Shown here: piece after piece, positions 1-9,688 of the stretch | How the letters are laid out: every line of letters starts with the position of its first letter | Position numbering within the stretch: the first letter of the stretch is position 1 | Assembly (NCBI RefSeq): GCF_014698835.1 | Contig: NZ_JACJTU010000002.1 | Span: forward strand, 62,001 to 126,000 | Length of the DNA stretch: 64,000 bases | Source of the DNA: Nostoc paludosum FACHB-159 | GTDB taxonomy: Bacteria > Cyanobacteriota > Cyanobacteriia > Cyanobacteriales > Nostocaceae | Direction: 5' to 3' | The notes under the pieces: generated by a model | Seen by the model: only the letters and a program-made list of their open reading frames with translations | Database searches by the model: none | Told to the model about the DNA's origin: nothing | Program-made: the position numbers and the translations under genes

Positions 1-1491
1 GTAGCTGCTGTTGTCCGCTCCCGCGAGTTTTACGCAGATGTTCGTGCATCTACACATCCAGGCTCAACTGCTCTCAATCGCGTGCTAATAACTTTCTTGA
101 AGCCTAAACACCCTGGTTGGCAGACTGCTTTAATTTCCTTACTGGAACATTTGCCATTTGTCAGACATAATCACTGGCAATTCGCTTTTCAATTCCATCC
201 CGAACCATCTGAACGCTGCTCTAAACTACAAAAAACGGATGGTTTGTTTCAGATTGATTTTTGGATAGCATTTGGTACGGGTATTGCTGTCACCGTTGCT
301 TATGACGGTATTGCCAGTTTGATAATCAGCATTTTAAGAACTGCTTTAACACACACCGATGCATGGTTAGAATCATTAGTTGCAGGGTTAGTTTTTGCAC
401 CTCTGGTAGTCGGGATTGTAGGAATAGGGGTGTGGCGTGAAACGTTCGCATCACTAATACACAAAACTCATTCTGTAAAAGCAGGTAAGCTGGGCATTGG
501 ACTTGGGTTAGGATTAATTCTCGGTCAATTTTTGTCTTTCGAGAACATAACTTCAAGTTGGCAAGCTTTGGGGATGGAGCAACTCAACCCAGCAATTCAA
601 TTAACCTCTCTTGCTTTCAATCTACTTTGGAGTTTCCTGTTATTGGTCAGCCTTTACTGCTTCTTCAAGTGGGTTGCTGCTTCTGCTGCTGCCTGGTTAA
701 GTGTTGCAATATCTTCTGGTTTCTCTCGTTCTTTATATATAGGAGGTTTAATAGTTGCAGGAATATGGTTATCGCTGTGGTTTGGAGTGATTTTTCTCAT
801 TCAGAATGCCCGTGTGCTGCTACTTACTGCAAATAGTGTTGAGATGTTCTTCAGCCTAATTCTAGTCTTACCTGTTGCGATCGCTTATATTGCCCTACAA
901 CCTCTCACACTCATTGCTCTCATTACTCTGTGGGCATTTCCCCTCAGTGCTTGGTTGCGACCCCATCGCCTACACTTAACATATGCAACCTCTTTACCAA
1001 GTTGGGTATTTTTAGAACAGACATCTCATCAGATCGATTTACCTACCCAGAATCAGCCACAGCTTCGTTCTACATTTATAACTGGTCTAATAAACGGCTT
1101 GACATACTGCGGCTTATTGCTGGTCATCCGTTTGATACTGCGCGTTATAATTCCTGAATCAGTGAGAGATGCTGATTGGTTTAAATTAATTCTCTATTTC
1201 ATCGGCTACATTGGATTTCCAGCATTGATGCAAACAGTAGTAGCTGTGAGAATTGCCAGACGAGTTAAATATCTCAATTTCATTCACGGTCTGTTTGCAG
1301 CATTTACCGCAGGTTGTACTATGACTTTAGGAGTATTACTTGTCAATCTTTTATTTGGTGGCACAATCAACTTTCAGTTTGCTTGGAACATTTTTAGTCA
1401 GATAGTCAACTGGGGAGCATTGCTGGCTCTCCTCGCAATGTTGATAGTTACTTCAACATTGCGCAAAATAGATCTAATTAGGTCGTTGTGA
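1..1491 (+). CDS. M48-like membrane metallopeptidase, C-terminal part (5' end outside window)
   Basis: The frame is open from base 1, so the true start lies upstream. The first visible residues contain SREFYADVRAS. This resembles the region of M48/HtpX peptidases that supplies the third zinc ligand (Glu) and the following Asp; the HExxH helix would lie upstream of the window. The remaining ~450 residues form many hydrophobic segments, roughly ten membrane passes, including LIISILRTAL, GLVFAPLVVGIVGIGVW and ALLALLAMLIV. This suits a multi-pass membrane protease. The family call rests on one short motif plus the architecture, so another polytopic membrane protein is possible. Confidence 0.55.
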   Translation, partial: VAAVVRSREFYADVRASTHPGSTALNRVLITFLKPKHPGWQTALISLLEHLPFVRHNHWQFAFQFHPEPSERCSKLQKTDGLFQIDFWIAFGTGIAVTVAYDGIASLIISILRTALTHTDAWLESLVAGLVFAPLVVGIVGIGVWRETFASLIHKTHSVKAGKLGIGLGLGLILGQFLSFENITSSWQALGMEQLNPAIQLTSLAFNLLWSFLLLVSLYCFFKWVAASAAAWLSVAISSGFSRSLYIGGLIVAGIWLSLWFGVIFLIQNARVLLLTANSVEMFFSLILVLPVAIAYIALQPLTLIALITLWAFPLSAWLRPHRLHLTYATSLPSWVFLEQTSHQIDLPTQNQPQLRSTFITGLINGLTYCGLLLVIRLILRVIIPESVRDADWFKLILYFIGYIGFPALMQTVVAVRIARRVKYLNFIHGLFAAFTAGCTMTLGVLLVNLLFGGTINFQFAWNIFSQIVNWGALLALLAMLIVTSTLRKIDLIRSL

Positions 1492-1598
1492 ATATTTATT
1501 ATTGGGATAAGGCAGGAGGAAATAGGGTTTAAGCCTATTTCATTTTTCTTTACATAGTTTGGTTTTTTTTACTCGTTCTACTTAGGTCTATTAAATTT

Positions 1599-2192
1599 GT
1601 GAACTTTGGTATTGTTCTCGCAGCGGGAAAATCTACCCGCATGGGTACTTGTAAAACTTCACTACCTTGGGGTGTAGGTAAAACATTATTAACTTATCAA
1701 CTAGAACAGTGGTTAAGTTTAGGTTTTACTCCTGTGGTAGTGCTAGGTTTACACAATAGCCACAAACAAAAAGATTGTCTTCCTGGGAGTTTAATTGTAA
1801 TTAATCCTCATAGCAATGCAGGGAAAACAACCTCTCTGTTGACAGGATTGCAACATGTTCCTCAAGACTTTGAAGTATTGGCAATTTCCGCAGTTGACCA
1901 ACCGAGAAAATTAGAGATTTATCAAAAATTAATTACAGCACACCAAGATAATTGTGCATTGATTACTGCACCAATATATAAAGGCAAAATGGGGCATCCA
2001 TTGTTATTTAATAATCAAATGCGATCGCACTTACAAAATATCCGTGACGAAACTCTTGGTTTACGCCAAATTATCCAAGAATTTTACCCTGTAATTTACA
2101 AAGTAGAGTTTAACGATACTTCTGTATTATTAGATATTAACACGCCAGAAATTTATAAATTCAATTACATATTCAATGACAACAAACTATAG
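1599..2192 (+). CDS. MobA/MocA-like nucleotidyltransferase
   Basis: This 197-residue protein opens with the nucleotide-binding signature LAAGKSTRMGTCKTSLPW, the LAxGxSxRMGxxK loop of MobA-like NTP transferases. The metal-binding region reads AVDQPR near residue 105, the DxP-type motif of the MocA/MobA group. Members transfer CMP or GMP to molybdopterin, but some relatives serve other pathways and no molybdenum-cofactor gene lies nearby, so the substrate is open. The start is GTG at 1599; no ATG precedes the conserved N-terminal strand in frame. It stands alone, about 110 bp after the membrane peptidase gene on the same strand. Confidence 0.75.
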   Translation: MNFGIVLAAGKSTRMGTCKTSLPWGVGKTLLTYQLEQWLSLGFTPVVVLGLHNSHKQKDCLPGSLIVINPHSNAGKTTSLLTGLQHVPQDFEVLAISAVDQPRKLEIYQKLITAHQDNCALITAPIYKGKMGHPLLFNNQMRSHLQNIRDETLGLRQIIQEFYPVIYKVEFNDTSVLLDINTPEIYKFNYIFNDNKL

Positions 2193-2371
2193 CATAAGGT
2201 TGAAATCTCCTCTTACCAACTTTAGGCTTAACTAAGTACGATTTCAATCTATTAAAAGAGCGAATTTTTTTAATAACTTTCGATGAGAAAACCTCTACCT
2301 GGGGAGTGATTTGGCTCATGATCCAAATGAAGTAAATATTAAAGTACAAAAGCAAACGGACATTGTGTTCT

Positions 2372-2815
2372 ATGAAACTGAATTATTTTACAAAAGGGCT
2401 TTCCATTGTAGGACGTTGGATAGCTACAACATTGTTTTGTGTATCAGCGATCGCTTTTATTTGGCATGGTGCATTTATTGTAAACACCTCAGCAATGGCG
2501 AATCCTGCAACAAACTTAATTGCATCTGTTGATGCCGATGATGCAAAAAGCAAAGCTAGTGAAGATGCTAGAAACACCAAGGGTTTCGTCCGAGAAACAC
2601 GAGACAAACTAAAAGAAGCAGCAAACAGCAATGCCAATAAAGTAGACGAGGCAACAGATAACGGTAGCTTTATTGGACGCAAAGCACAAAGAGATGCGGC
2701 TCGAATCGAGAAAAGAGCAGACGAAGACGCAGCTCGCACACAGAAAGCGATAGACGATACCAAAAATGTTGTTGAACGCACTGTTGACAATATCAAGGAT
2801 GCTTTTACTAAATAG
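2372..2815 (+). CDS. Small exported or anchored charged alpha-helical protein, function unknown
   Basis: Translation from ATG 2372 gives 147 residues. A TTG nine bases upstream is in frame but less likely. Residues 15-40 are hydrophobic (WIATTLFCVSAIAFIWHGAF), fitting a signal peptide or membrane anchor. The remainder is rich in Ala, Asp, Lys, Glu and Arg, with a repetitive pattern such as DARNTKGFVRETRDKLKEAA and RADEDAARTQKAIDDTKN. It is predicted to be almost wholly helical, perhaps coiled-coil or LEA-like. I do not recognise a named family. Heptamer repeats follow immediately. Confidence 0.6.
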   Translation: MKLNYFTKGLSIVGRWIATTLFCVSAIAFIWHGAFIVNTSAMANPATNLIASVDADDAKSKASEDARNTKGFVRETRDKLKEAANSNANKVDEATDNGSFIGRKAQRDAARIEKRADEDAARTQKAIDDTKNVVERTVDNIKDAFTK

Positions 2816-2889
2816 GCAATAGAGAATGGGCAATGGGCAATAGGAAAAGGTATTAGTTGCCTTTTGCCTGTTGCCTGTTGCCTGTTGCC
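2816..2889. repeat. Short tandem heptamer repeats (GCCTGTT and GGCAATA/GGCAATG types)
   Basis: The space between the convergent 2372 gene and the permease holds four near-perfect GCCTGTT units (2868-2890) and copies of GGGCAAT just upstream. Such heptamer arrays are typical intergenic sequence of Nostocales genomes. The array abuts the stop codon of the permease gene. Confidence 0.75.
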
Positions 2890-4836
2890 TCATCCGCCAA
2901 CGTGGATACCAGGACGCATTTCGGGATTTTTTTCAGCGCGACGCACTACTTCACGGGTAAGGACGGCAATATCACCTTCACCAAATAGAATAAAACGCAG
3001 TAGATATTGTATGGGGTTTCCCTCGACCCAACCGAAGTAAGCATGGGGGATCTTACCTGTTCGATCGCGAATATACAATAATAAAGCGGCGATCGCATTG
3101 GGTACTGCTGCACTCTGGGCACGTAGGATGCGGTAATCTCCAACTTGCACCCCTTTGACTTTAATCACCTCAGCAAATTCTGAAGCATCTGACACCATAA
3201 TTTCTAAAAAGAGAATCGGATCGTCAGCTGGAATATGATTGTCTTCACGCACCTCTTTCTCTTTAAAAGAATACTCTTCGACATCGCCTGTATTCAAGCG
3301 ATTAGCAATTATTCGTATTGCTCCCTGGCTTTCTTCGGCAATGAATTGCTGAGCAATATCATCAATTTCAATTCGCTCAACTCGCAATTCAGTTGAACGC
3401 CAAACGCGAGAAATTAAGGAAGTGAAAATGATTGCACCGATAAAACATCCAGCAATCCGAATCCCTTCTGGTCTTTCGATGATATTAACTACAGTGGTAT
3501 ACACAAATAACACTGTAATTATTCCAAAGATGAAGGTTGCGTGTTTCTCTCTGTGGCGGTGGGCTGATAAACTGACGGCAAAAGCGGCTGAGGTAATCAA
3601 CACTAGCACGCCAGTTGCGTAAGCCCCGCCTTGGGCTTCGACATTTGCTCGAAAGATAATTGTGACAACAAAAGCGATCGCTGTATACACTAACACTAAA
3701 GGTCGGCTGACTCGTGCCCAATTGGGTGCCATGCCATAGCGTGGCAAGTAACGAGGCACAATATTTAATAGCCCTGCCATTGCCGATGCACCAGCAAACC
3801 ACAAAATGGAAATCGTGCTTAAATCGTAAATTGTGCCAAAGCTATTGCCTAAATAAAGATGCGCCAAATAAGCTAAGGCACGTCCGTTGGCTTTGCCTCC
3901 CTGTGCAAATTCTGGGGCGGGAATCAGGAGACTAGTTATAAAACTGGTAGTGAGCAAAAAGAAGCTCATAATCACAGCAGCAGTAGTCAGCAGCTTGCGT
4001 GTATTCTGAATTCTGGCTTTGGGATACTGATGAGTGTCGTTGCTGCTACCTTTGACGAGGGGCATAACGGTAACGCCAGTTTCAAAGCCTGATAATCCCA
4101 GGGCTAACTTAGGGAATACCAAAAGAGCTAAACCGATGAGTAGTAAAGGATTAGAATTGCGCGCAAATAAGGCAGTTTGCCACTGTGCGATCGCTTCTGG
4201 GTGAGTTAGAATCTGATACGCACCAACGCTAACCACAATAAAGTTAAGCAGCAGATAAACTCCCACCAAAAACACTGCAATGCCGATGGCTTCTTTGAAA
4301 CCTCTCAAGAAAACTGCGCCTAATAATGCGATTAATATCAGAGTAATACCTATGGTTTGATGGTGAAGCCAATCTCCAGCTAGGGGATTTTCGATAATAT
4401 GGGCTGTAGCATCAGCGGCCGATAGGGTAATTGTGATAATAAAATCTGTTGCTACAAAGCCTAGTAAGCACAGTACAAGTAATTTGCCTTGCCACCAAGA
4501 GAGCAAACGCTCTAACATAGCGATCGACCCTTCCCCATGAGAGCTTTCGGCAGCAATGCGGCGATAGATGGGCAATGCGCCAAACAGCGTCAGCAAAACC
4601 AAAATTAGCGTCGCCACAGGAGAAAGAGCGCCAGCTGCCAGTGCTGCAATTCCAGGTTGATAGCCAAGGGTTGAGAAATAATCTACACCAGTCAAGCACA
4701 TCACCTGCCACCAAGGATGCTGACGATGTGATTCTTGCTTGGGGAAAGGCCCTTGCCGCTTTCGTCTATCTTCTTCCAGCAACCAGCGGATGAACTGTTT
4801 GCTGAGCCGTTTTGTTGAAATAATTGATTTAGCCAT
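2890..4836 (-). CDS. APC-superfamily permease (amino acid or cation transporter)
   Basis: From ATG 4836 the protein has 648 residues; a TTG nine codons upstream is a weaker start. The N-terminal ~35 residues are basic and cytoplasmic. The stretch [20 protein letters not shown] opens an APC-type core of about 12 membrane segments. A soluble C-terminal region of about 170 residues begins around [18 protein letters not shown]. The early helix-loop [23 protein letters not shown] resembles the substrate-site region of APC permeases. The long cytoplasmic tail recalls KimA-type potassium importers, but I cannot fix the substrate. It converges with the 2372 gene. Confidence 0.7.
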   Translation of the reverse strand: MAKSIISTKRLSKQFIRWLLEEDRRKRQGPFPKQESHRQHPWWQVMCLTGVDYFSTLGYQPGIAALAAGALSPVATLILVLLTLFGALPIYRRIAAESSHGEGSIAMLERLLSWWQGKLLVLCLLGFVATDFIITITLSAADATAHIIENPLAGDWLHHQTIGITLILIALLGAVFLRGFKEAIGIAVFLVGVYLLLNFIVVSVGAYQILTHPEAIAQWQTALFARNSNPLLLIGLALLVFPKLALGLSGFETGVTVMPLVKGSSNDTHQYPKARIQNTRKLLTTAAVIMSFFLLTTSFITSLLIPAPEFAQGGKANGRALAYLAHLYLGNSFGTIYDLSTISILWFAGASAMAGLLNIVPRYLPRYGMAPNWARVSRPLVLVYTAIAFVVTIIFRANVEAQGGAYATGVLVLITSAAFAVSLSAHRHREKHATFIFGIITVLFVYTTVVNIIERPEGIRIAGCFIGAIIFTSLISRVWRSTELRVERIEIDDIAQQFIAEESQGAIRIIANRLNTGDVEEYSFKEKEVREDNHIPADDPILFLEIMVSDASEFAEVIKVKGVQVGDYRILRAQSAAVPNAIAALLLYIRDRTGKIPHAYFGWVEGNPIQYLLRFILFGEGDIAVLTREVVRRAEKNPEMRPGIHVGG

Positions 4837-5349
4837 CAAATACGCTTGTGTTGCAGAAGTCAAAGTAACTGATAGAATCTTTGCTTTTCTCTGTACGCGC
4901 TCTGTTTTGCAAGAGTGCTGAGTAGAGACCCGATTATACTCTTACGAGAAGCCGCTCTTTAAGCGTCTACGCGCCTCTACAAGAGTTAGGAGTTATTATT
5001 CTCCTCCTTATCTTCCCACTGTCTGAAGAATTCTTTGCCAACAATTTTACCTACATTGGTATGGCTAAGTCCATCATAAAATCTAGCAGAAACTAACAAC
5101 CAAGCCAAACACCTCAAATCAAGGTTATTGTCAATAATAAAAATGCGATCGCCTATATCTTAAGTTAGATTGTTGCGATATTTGAAATAATTCACAATAT
5201 ACAGGAGTTTTCTTTTGCATGAAGTACAAAGTCACTGGTTTTGAGGCAGGAGGCAGAAGGCAGGAGGGAGAAGAATAATTTGATTTGTGAATCCTTGGTT
5301 CTGTACCTCATTTAGTTGCAAACTGCTGTAACTCTTACTAAAAGAGATC

Positions 5350-5560
5350 GTGTTAATCCCTATCATCAAAGAACACATCGAAATTACTTCTGGTGTATGT
5401 GGAGGTAAACCCAGGATTGCAGCACATCGCATTAGAGCCCAGGATATTGTTATCTGGCACAAATAAATGAGAATGTCACCTGATGCAAGCGATCGTCTCT
5501 ACACGGATCGCCATACTTAGTTACTTCATCAAAAACATAAATTACAGTCAAATTAAATAA
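5350..5560 (+). pseudogene. DUF433 (antitoxin-like) gene remnant
   Basis: From GTG 5350 the frame reads IKEHIEITSGVCGGKPRIAA and then HRIRAQDIVIWHK before TAA at 5464-5466. This matches the start of DUF433 proteins, small (~75 residue) antitoxin-like proteins with a typical ITSGVCGGKPRIxGHRI signature. Past the stop, MRMSPDA continues in the same frame and IVST follows in another, matching the usual SPDEIVS segment. The gene therefore seems to have both a premature stop and a later frameshift, with its C-terminal half lost. No toxin partner is visible nearby. Confidence 0.7.
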
Positions 5561-5595
5561 AGAAAATACTTAATTGCTTTTTCATTTTCTGAAAA

Positions 5596-5815
5596 TGCTT
5601 TCTCAAATTCCAGTTTGCTTTCTGATTTTAGTGCTTTTCTTAAGTAAAAATAACTTTTGCTTTCTCAAATTCCAGTTTGCTTTCTGATTTTAGTGCTTTT
5701 CTTAGGTAAAATTAACTTTTGCTTTGTGATTTTAGTGTTTTTTTAAGTAAGATTAACTTTTGCTTTCTGATTTTAGTGTTTTTCTTAAGTAAGATTAACT
5801 TTTGCTTTCTCATTT
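5596..5815. repeat. AT-rich tandem repeat, ~43-bp core, about four copies
   Basis: The core unit runs from TTTTGCTTTCTGATTTTAG through TTCTTAAGTAA to TAAC and occurs about four times. The first two copies also carry a ~20-bp insert (CTCAAATTCCAG). Copies differ by a few bases (GTGC/GTGT, AAGTAAAAA/AAGTAAGAT). It lies in the spacer upstream of the hydrolase gene and has no coding frame. Confidence 0.8.
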
Positions 5816-6001
5816 GGGTAAATTGTTTACTAATTTAAGTAATTAACGCACTTAAAACAACCATCCCCTTTGAACTCGTGAGTGCTAAATTATCCGAAAT
5901 AACCGAGACTTTCATTTACCTTGCTATGATGAACATTTGACCAGACTTTTTAATTTCTGCGCTGGTTGCGTTGTTTACAAAAGTTTGTGGTTTAGCGATA
6001 A

Positions 6002-7015
6002 ATGAAAATTGGCATTCAAAAAACAGTAGAAATCTTGGAGCAAGTTCACCAATTAGAATCGACAGTGGGTCTCAAAAATGAAGCCTGCCGTTCTAAATTT
6101 TTGATTCACCCCGATTTCACATCAAAAGTTTTTTTGTTTTTGCATGGTTTTACAGCAGGCCCTTACCAGTTTGAGCCGCTTGGTAAAGCCTTCTTTAACA
6201 AAGGATATAACGTTTTAATTCCTTTACAACCCGGTCATGGGCGTTCAGGCAACTGGAGCCGTCAAAATCCTCCACCGCTACCAACAGATATTCAGATATA
6301 TCAACAATTTCTCCTCGAATGGTTGCAGATTGCAAAAACATTAGGAGAACAAGTTGTAATTGGTGGATTATCATCAGGTGGGACTTTAGCTGCTTGGTTA
6401 GGTTTAGAGCATCCTCTAGAAATTGACCGTACTTTATTGTTCGCGCCTTTTTTCGGTAGCCGTTACTCGCTATTCGATCGACTTATCAAAATCCTGCCAA
6501 TTTACTTTGAATGGTTCAACAAAGACGCACCTGGCAATTTTGGTTATAAAGGTTTTCGTCTAAAGGCGTTACGGATATTTCTTCAATTGGGAGAGGAGGT
6601 TTTAGAAAAGGCTCAAAGCTGTGTTTGTGCCCCTGTTTTAATGGTATGTAGTGAAGCGGATACTGCTGTTAGTCGCTCCAAACATCAAGAATTTTTCCGA
6701 AGGGTAGTTAAGCAGCAACCGAAATCCTGGTATTACTGTTTCGATGATTCGCTTCACATTGAACACCGAATGATGACAAAAATGGAAGACAATGATTATG
6801 AAGAACTGGTAATTACCCTTGCCAAAGCATTTGTTGAGAGTGATTTGACTTGGCTACAGTTTGAGGAAATGGCAAAGCGGATAGCCCAAGGACAAGCCTA
6901 TGAACAAATTCTGCGAGAATTAAACCTTGAGAGTCAAGTTTCTCAACAGCTATCTGCAATGATGACTCAAGGTTTTGGCTGTGAGGATCTTAAATGCATC
7001 AATCCATATTATTAA
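6002..7015 (+). CDS. Alpha/beta hydrolase (lysophospholipase/esterase-like)
   Basis: The 337-residue protein has the oxyanion-hole sequence FLHGFTAGPYQFEPL at about residue 47 and the nucleophile elbow GLSSGG at about 121-126. A C-terminal acid-base pair is suggested by CSEADTAVS and SLHIEHRM. Together these give a complete Ser-Asp-His triad of a serine hydrolase. There is no signal peptide or transmembrane segment, so it is probably cytoplasmic. About 60 residues follow the catalytic His (TWLQFEEMAKRIAQGQAYEQ), longer than the minimal fold. The substrate cannot be read from the sequence. The tandem repeat lies ~190 bp upstream and a C-rich repeat follows the stop. Confidence 0.75.
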   Translation: MKIGIQKTVEILEQVHQLESTVGLKNEACRSKFLIHPDFTSKVFLFLHGFTAGPYQFEPLGKAFFNKGYNVLIPLQPGHGRSGNWSRQNPPPLPTDIQIYQQFLLEWLQIAKTLGEQVVIGGLSSGGTLAAWLGLEHPLEIDRTLLFAPFFGSRYSLFDRLIKILPIYFEWFNKDAPGNFGYKGFRLKALRIFLQLGEEVLEKAQSCVCAPVLMVCSEADTAVSRSKHQEFFRRVVKQQPKSWYYCFDDSLHIEHRMMTKMEDNDYEELVITLAKAFVESDLTWLQFEEMAKRIAQGQAYEQILRELNLESQVSQQLSAMMTQGFGCEDLKCINPYY

Positions 7016-7026
7016 ATCTGGTTTTT

Positions 7027-7133
7027 ACCTCCTGCTCCCTGCCCCCTGCCTCCTGCCCCCTGCCTCCTGCCCCCTGCCTCCTGCCCCCTGCCTCCTGCCC
7101 CCTGCCTCCTGCCCCCTGCCCCCTGCCTCCTAC
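7027..7133. repeat. C-rich heptamer tandem array (CTGCCCC/CTGCCTC)
   Basis: About fifteen consecutive 7-bp units alternate between CTGCCCC and CTGCCTC, forming a 14-bp higher-order unit. It sits between the hydrolase stop codon and the thiC leader. This is a typical cyanobacterial short tandem repeat; read-through translation gives only low-complexity sequence. Confidence 0.85.
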
Positions 7134-7194
7134 TTATCACCTCAGGAAATGTTAACGCGTTAGATCCCAACCATAACCAAGGTGCTACAATCAA

Positions 7195-7278
7195 CAACCA
7201 TGCTAGGGGTGCCTACATCATCAGGCTGAGATTACACCCTTAACACCTGAGTCTGGGTAATACCAGCGGAGGGAAGCT
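7195..7278 (+). promoter_or_regulatory. TPP riboswitch (THI element) upstream of thiC
   Basis: The leader contains TAGGGGTGCC, GGCTGAGATTACACCC, ACCTGAGTCTGGGTAATACC and AGCGGAGGGAAGC in that order. These are the conserved pyrimidine- and pyrophosphate-sensing parts of the thiamine pyrophosphate riboswitch. It ends ~20 nt before the thiC start, close to the Shine-Dalgarno GAGGA (7286-7290). Control of translation initiation by masking that site is therefore plausible; this last point is inferred from spacing. Confidence 0.95.
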
Positions 7279-7297
7279 GTTTACTGAGGAATTCAAT

Positions 7298-8671
7298 ATG
7301 AGAACAGAATGGGTTGCTAAGCGGCGTGGGCAAAGTAATGTATCTCAAATGCATTATGCACGCCAAGGTGTTATCACCGAAGAAATGCACTACGTCGCCC
7401 AACGGGAAAATCTGCCTGCTGACCTCATTCGTGAGGAAGTAGCGCGGGGAAGAATGATTATCCCAGCTAACATTAATCACACTAACCTAGAGCCGATGTG
7501 TATCGGCATCGCTTCTAAATGTAAGGTAAATGCTAATATCGGCGCTTCACCTAATTCTTCCAATCTTCAAGAAGAAGTGGATAAGCTGAATCTATCGGTG
7601 AAGTACGGTGCTGATACTGTGATGGACTTGTCTACAGGTGGCGGAAATTTGGATGAAATTCGCACCGCCATTATCAAAGCTTCCCCGGTTCCCATTGGTA
7701 CGGTGCCAGTTTACCAAGCTTTAGAAAGTGTCCACGGCACAATTGAAAAGCTGACTGCTGATGACTTTCTTCATGTCATCGAAAAACATGCCCAGCAAGG
7801 AGTAGACTACCAAACCATCCACGCTGGGATTTTGATTGAACATTTGCCTTTGGTAAGAGACAGGATCACTGGTATTGTTTCTCGCGGTGGCGGTATCTTA
7901 GCACGGTGGATGTTACATCACCACAAACAAAACCCACTTTACACCCATTTCCGAGACATCATTGAGATTTTCAAAAAATACGATGTCTCCTTCAGTTTAG
8001 GAGATTCCCTGCGTCCTGGCTGCACCCATGATGCCTCGGATGCAGCACAATTAGCTGAATTGAAAACCTTGGGACAGCTAACCCGCAAAGCCTGGGAACA
8101 TGATGTACAGGTGATGGTGGAAGGGCCTGGACACGTACCAATGGATCAAATTGAATTCAACGTCCGCAAACAAATGGAAGAGTGTTCTGAAGCACCTTTC
8201 TATGTGTTGGGGCCATTGGTAACAGATATTGCTCCTGGCTATGACCATATTACCTCAGCGATCGGCGCTGCGATGGCGGGGTGGTACGGTACAGCAATGT
8301 TGTGCTATGTAACACCAAAAGAACATTTGGGATTACCAAATGCTGAAGATGTGCGGAATGGGTTGATTGCCTACAAGATAGCAGCTCACGCAGCCGATAT
8401 TGCTAGACATCGCCCTGGTGCAAGGGACAGAGACGATGAACTTTCCAAAGCCCGTTACAACTTCGATTGGAACCGTCAGTTTGAATTAGCACTCGACCCC
8501 GAAAGAGCTAAGGAATATCATGATGAAACTCTGCCAGCAGACATTTATAAAACTGCTGAGTTTTGTTCCATGTGCGGCCCGAAATTCTGCCCAATGCAAA
8601 CTAAAGTTGATGCTGATGCGTTGACAGAATTAGAGAAGTTTTTGGCGAAGGAGACTGTTACCCAAAGTTAA
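7298..8671 (+). CDS. thiC: Phosphomethylpyrimidine synthase ThiC
   Basis: This 457-residue protein is the radical-SAM enzyme that converts aminoimidazole ribotide to HMP-phosphate in thiamine synthesis. Family hallmarks visible include [16 protein letters not shown] near the start, [29 protein letters not shown] and [20 protein letters not shown]. The C-terminal CX2CX4C iron-sulfur motif is at Cys423, Cys426 and Cys431 ([10 protein letters not shown]). The length fits the shorter ThiC form seen in cyanobacteria. ATG 7298 follows GAGGA at a good distance. Expression should be turned down by TPP through the riboswitch directly upstream. Confidence 0.98.
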   Translation: MRTEWVAKRRGQSNVSQMHYARQGVITEEMHYVAQRENLPADLIREEVARGRMIIPANINHTNLEPMCIGIASKCKVNANIGASPNSSNLQEEVDKLNLSVKYGADTVMDLSTGGGNLDEIRTAIIKASPVPIGTVPVYQALESVHGTIEKLTADDFLHVIEKHAQQGVDYQTIHAGILIEHLPLVRDRITGIVSRGGGILARWMLHHHKQNPLYTHFRDIIEIFKKYDVSFSLGDSLRPGCTHDASDAAQLAELKTLGQLTRKAWEHDVQVMVEGPGHVPMDQIEFNVRKQMEECSEAPFYVLGPLVTDIAPGYDHITSAIGAAMAGWYGTAMLCYVTPKEHLGLPNAEDVRNGLIAYKIAAHAADIARHRPGARDRDDELSKARYNFDWNRQFELALDPERAKEYHDETLPADIYKTAEFCSMCGPKFCPMQTKVDADALTELEKFLAKETVTQS

Positions 8672-8703
8672 TTCATGCTGGGTATGGGGCATGGGGCAAA
8701 AAG

Positions 8704-8892
8704 TGAGTGTGGGAGGTGTGGGAGGTGTGGGAGGTGTGGGAGGATGGTGAAAAAATCTTTCCCCCCTCTCTCCCCACACTCCCCCATCCCCCTCTCTCCC
8801 CTCTCTCTCCACACTCCCCACACTTCCCCATCTCCCCCTGCCCCTTAGCCCTTCTTCGCCCCATCTCCTCATTTCCCCACTCCCCACTCCTC
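8704..8892. repeat. Purine-rich and pyrimidine-rich tandem array (GGGAGGTGT / CCCCACACT)
   Basis: After thiC come four GTGGGAG/GTGTGGGAG units, then a C-rich run of CTCCCC and CACACTCCCC units. The two halves are roughly complementary and could fold back into a long hairpin. A near-identical arrangement recurs at 12690-12836. Confidence 0.75.
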
Positions 8893-8963
8893 ATTTTTCT
8901 TGAGTTATTGTTGGGTAGAAGAAAACTTTTTTAATTACTGGCAATTAAACATACTAGAAAAGG

Positions 8964-9608
8964 ATGCGAGGAGCGATCGTGGGACAAACACAGGAGCTAG
9001 GACAGATTATTATCTTGAATGGTACACCGCGATCGGGGAAGTCAAGCATTGTCGAAGCGATCCAAGAAATGTTTGATGGTGTATGGATGAACTTGGGTGT
9101 CGATAGATTTATGCAAATGACTCCCGCGCGATATCTGCCAGGAATCGGTCTGCGGCCAGGGGGAGAACGCCAAGACATCGAACCCCTAGTTCCGATTCTG
9201 TACAGCGCTATGTATGAATCCATCGCCGCCCACAGTCGCTTGGGATTGAATGTTGTGGTTGATGTGGGACACCATGACGGATATGCAATCAAGCGGGGCA
9301 TTTTGACCGATAGTGCCCAACGTTTAAAGGGCTTGCCTGTCTTGTTTGTAGGCGTTCGCTGCCCCATTGAGATAATTATCGAAAGGCGACAAAACACCGG
9401 GTGGAAGGCGGTAAATGCAGCCGACTCTCTAGGGCCAAATGCGGTTGAGTTATGGCAACGTGAAGTCCACATCCCCGGCATCTATGACCTTGAAGTCGAT
9501 ACTTCGTTGTTAAGTCCTGGTGAGTGTGCTGAGGTGATACGCCAGCACTTGCTCAATAGTCCAGCACCATCGGCATTTCAACGACTCGCTGCACTGTCTG
9601 GCAACTAA
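8964..9608 (+). CDS. Chloramphenicol phosphotransferase-like (CPT family) P-loop kinase
   Basis: The 214-residue protein has a Walker A loop NGTPRSGKSS at about residues 19-28. It then carries DRFMQMTPARYLPGIGLRPG, a VVVDVGHHDG segment and GVRCPIEIIIERR, matching the layout of CPT-family small-molecule kinases. The founding member phosphorylates chloramphenicol in its Streptomyces producer. In cyanobacteria the natural substrate is not known, and resistance should not be assumed. ATG 8964 follows AAAAGG. The gene stands alone, with convergent prcA downstream. Confidence 0.8.
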   Translation: MRGAIVGQTQELGQIIILNGTPRSGKSSIVEAIQEMFDGVWMNLGVDRFMQMTPARYLPGIGLRPGGERQDIEPLVPILYSAMYESIAAHSRLGLNVVVDVGHHDGYAIKRGILTDSAQRLKGLPVLFVGVRCPIEIIIERRQNTGWKAVNAADSLGPNAVELWQREVHIPGIYDLEVDTSLLSPGECAEVIRQHLLNSPAPSAFQRLAALSGN

Positions 9609-9619
9609 ATAATCTTGAA

Positions 9620-9637
9620 GACGCGATAAATCGCGTC
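9620..9637. terminator. Short perfect hairpin between convergent genes
   Basis: GACGCGA-taaa-TCGCGTC forms a 7-bp perfect stem between the ends of the CPT gene (+) and prcA (-). The same GACGCGATAAATCGCGTC motif is a common cyanobacterial repeat. There is no clear T-run, so its role as a terminator is tentative. Confidence 0.4.
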
Positions 9638-9688
9638 TCTACATGAGGGTTTTGGGCTTAGAATTATCCTTAACCCAAGCGTATTGGC

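Larger units (their letters stand above)
4837..6001. other. Long intergenic region with a gene remnant and tandem repeats
   Basis: About 1.1 kb without an intact gene. It contains an inverted pair ACTCTT/AAGAGT near 4937-4987 around palindromic CG-rich sequence, a short GGAGGCAG-type repeat near 5245-5270, a decayed DUF433 gene (5350-5560) and an AT-rich tandem array (5596-5815). No other coding signal was found. Confidence 0.6.

Noticed and set aside
2383..2796. 137-codon minus-strand frame opposite the 2372 gene
   Set aside because: Antisense shadow of the Ala/Glu-rich gene, Ser/Leu-rich and with no ribosome site.
6975..7163. Frame through the C-rich heptamer array
   Set aside because: Low-complexity Leu/Pro repeat translation of a 7-bp array, not a gene.
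8954..9481. 175-codon minus-strand frame opposite the CPT-like kinase
   Set aside because: The plus strand encodes a clear P-loop kinase; the reverse frame has no domain.
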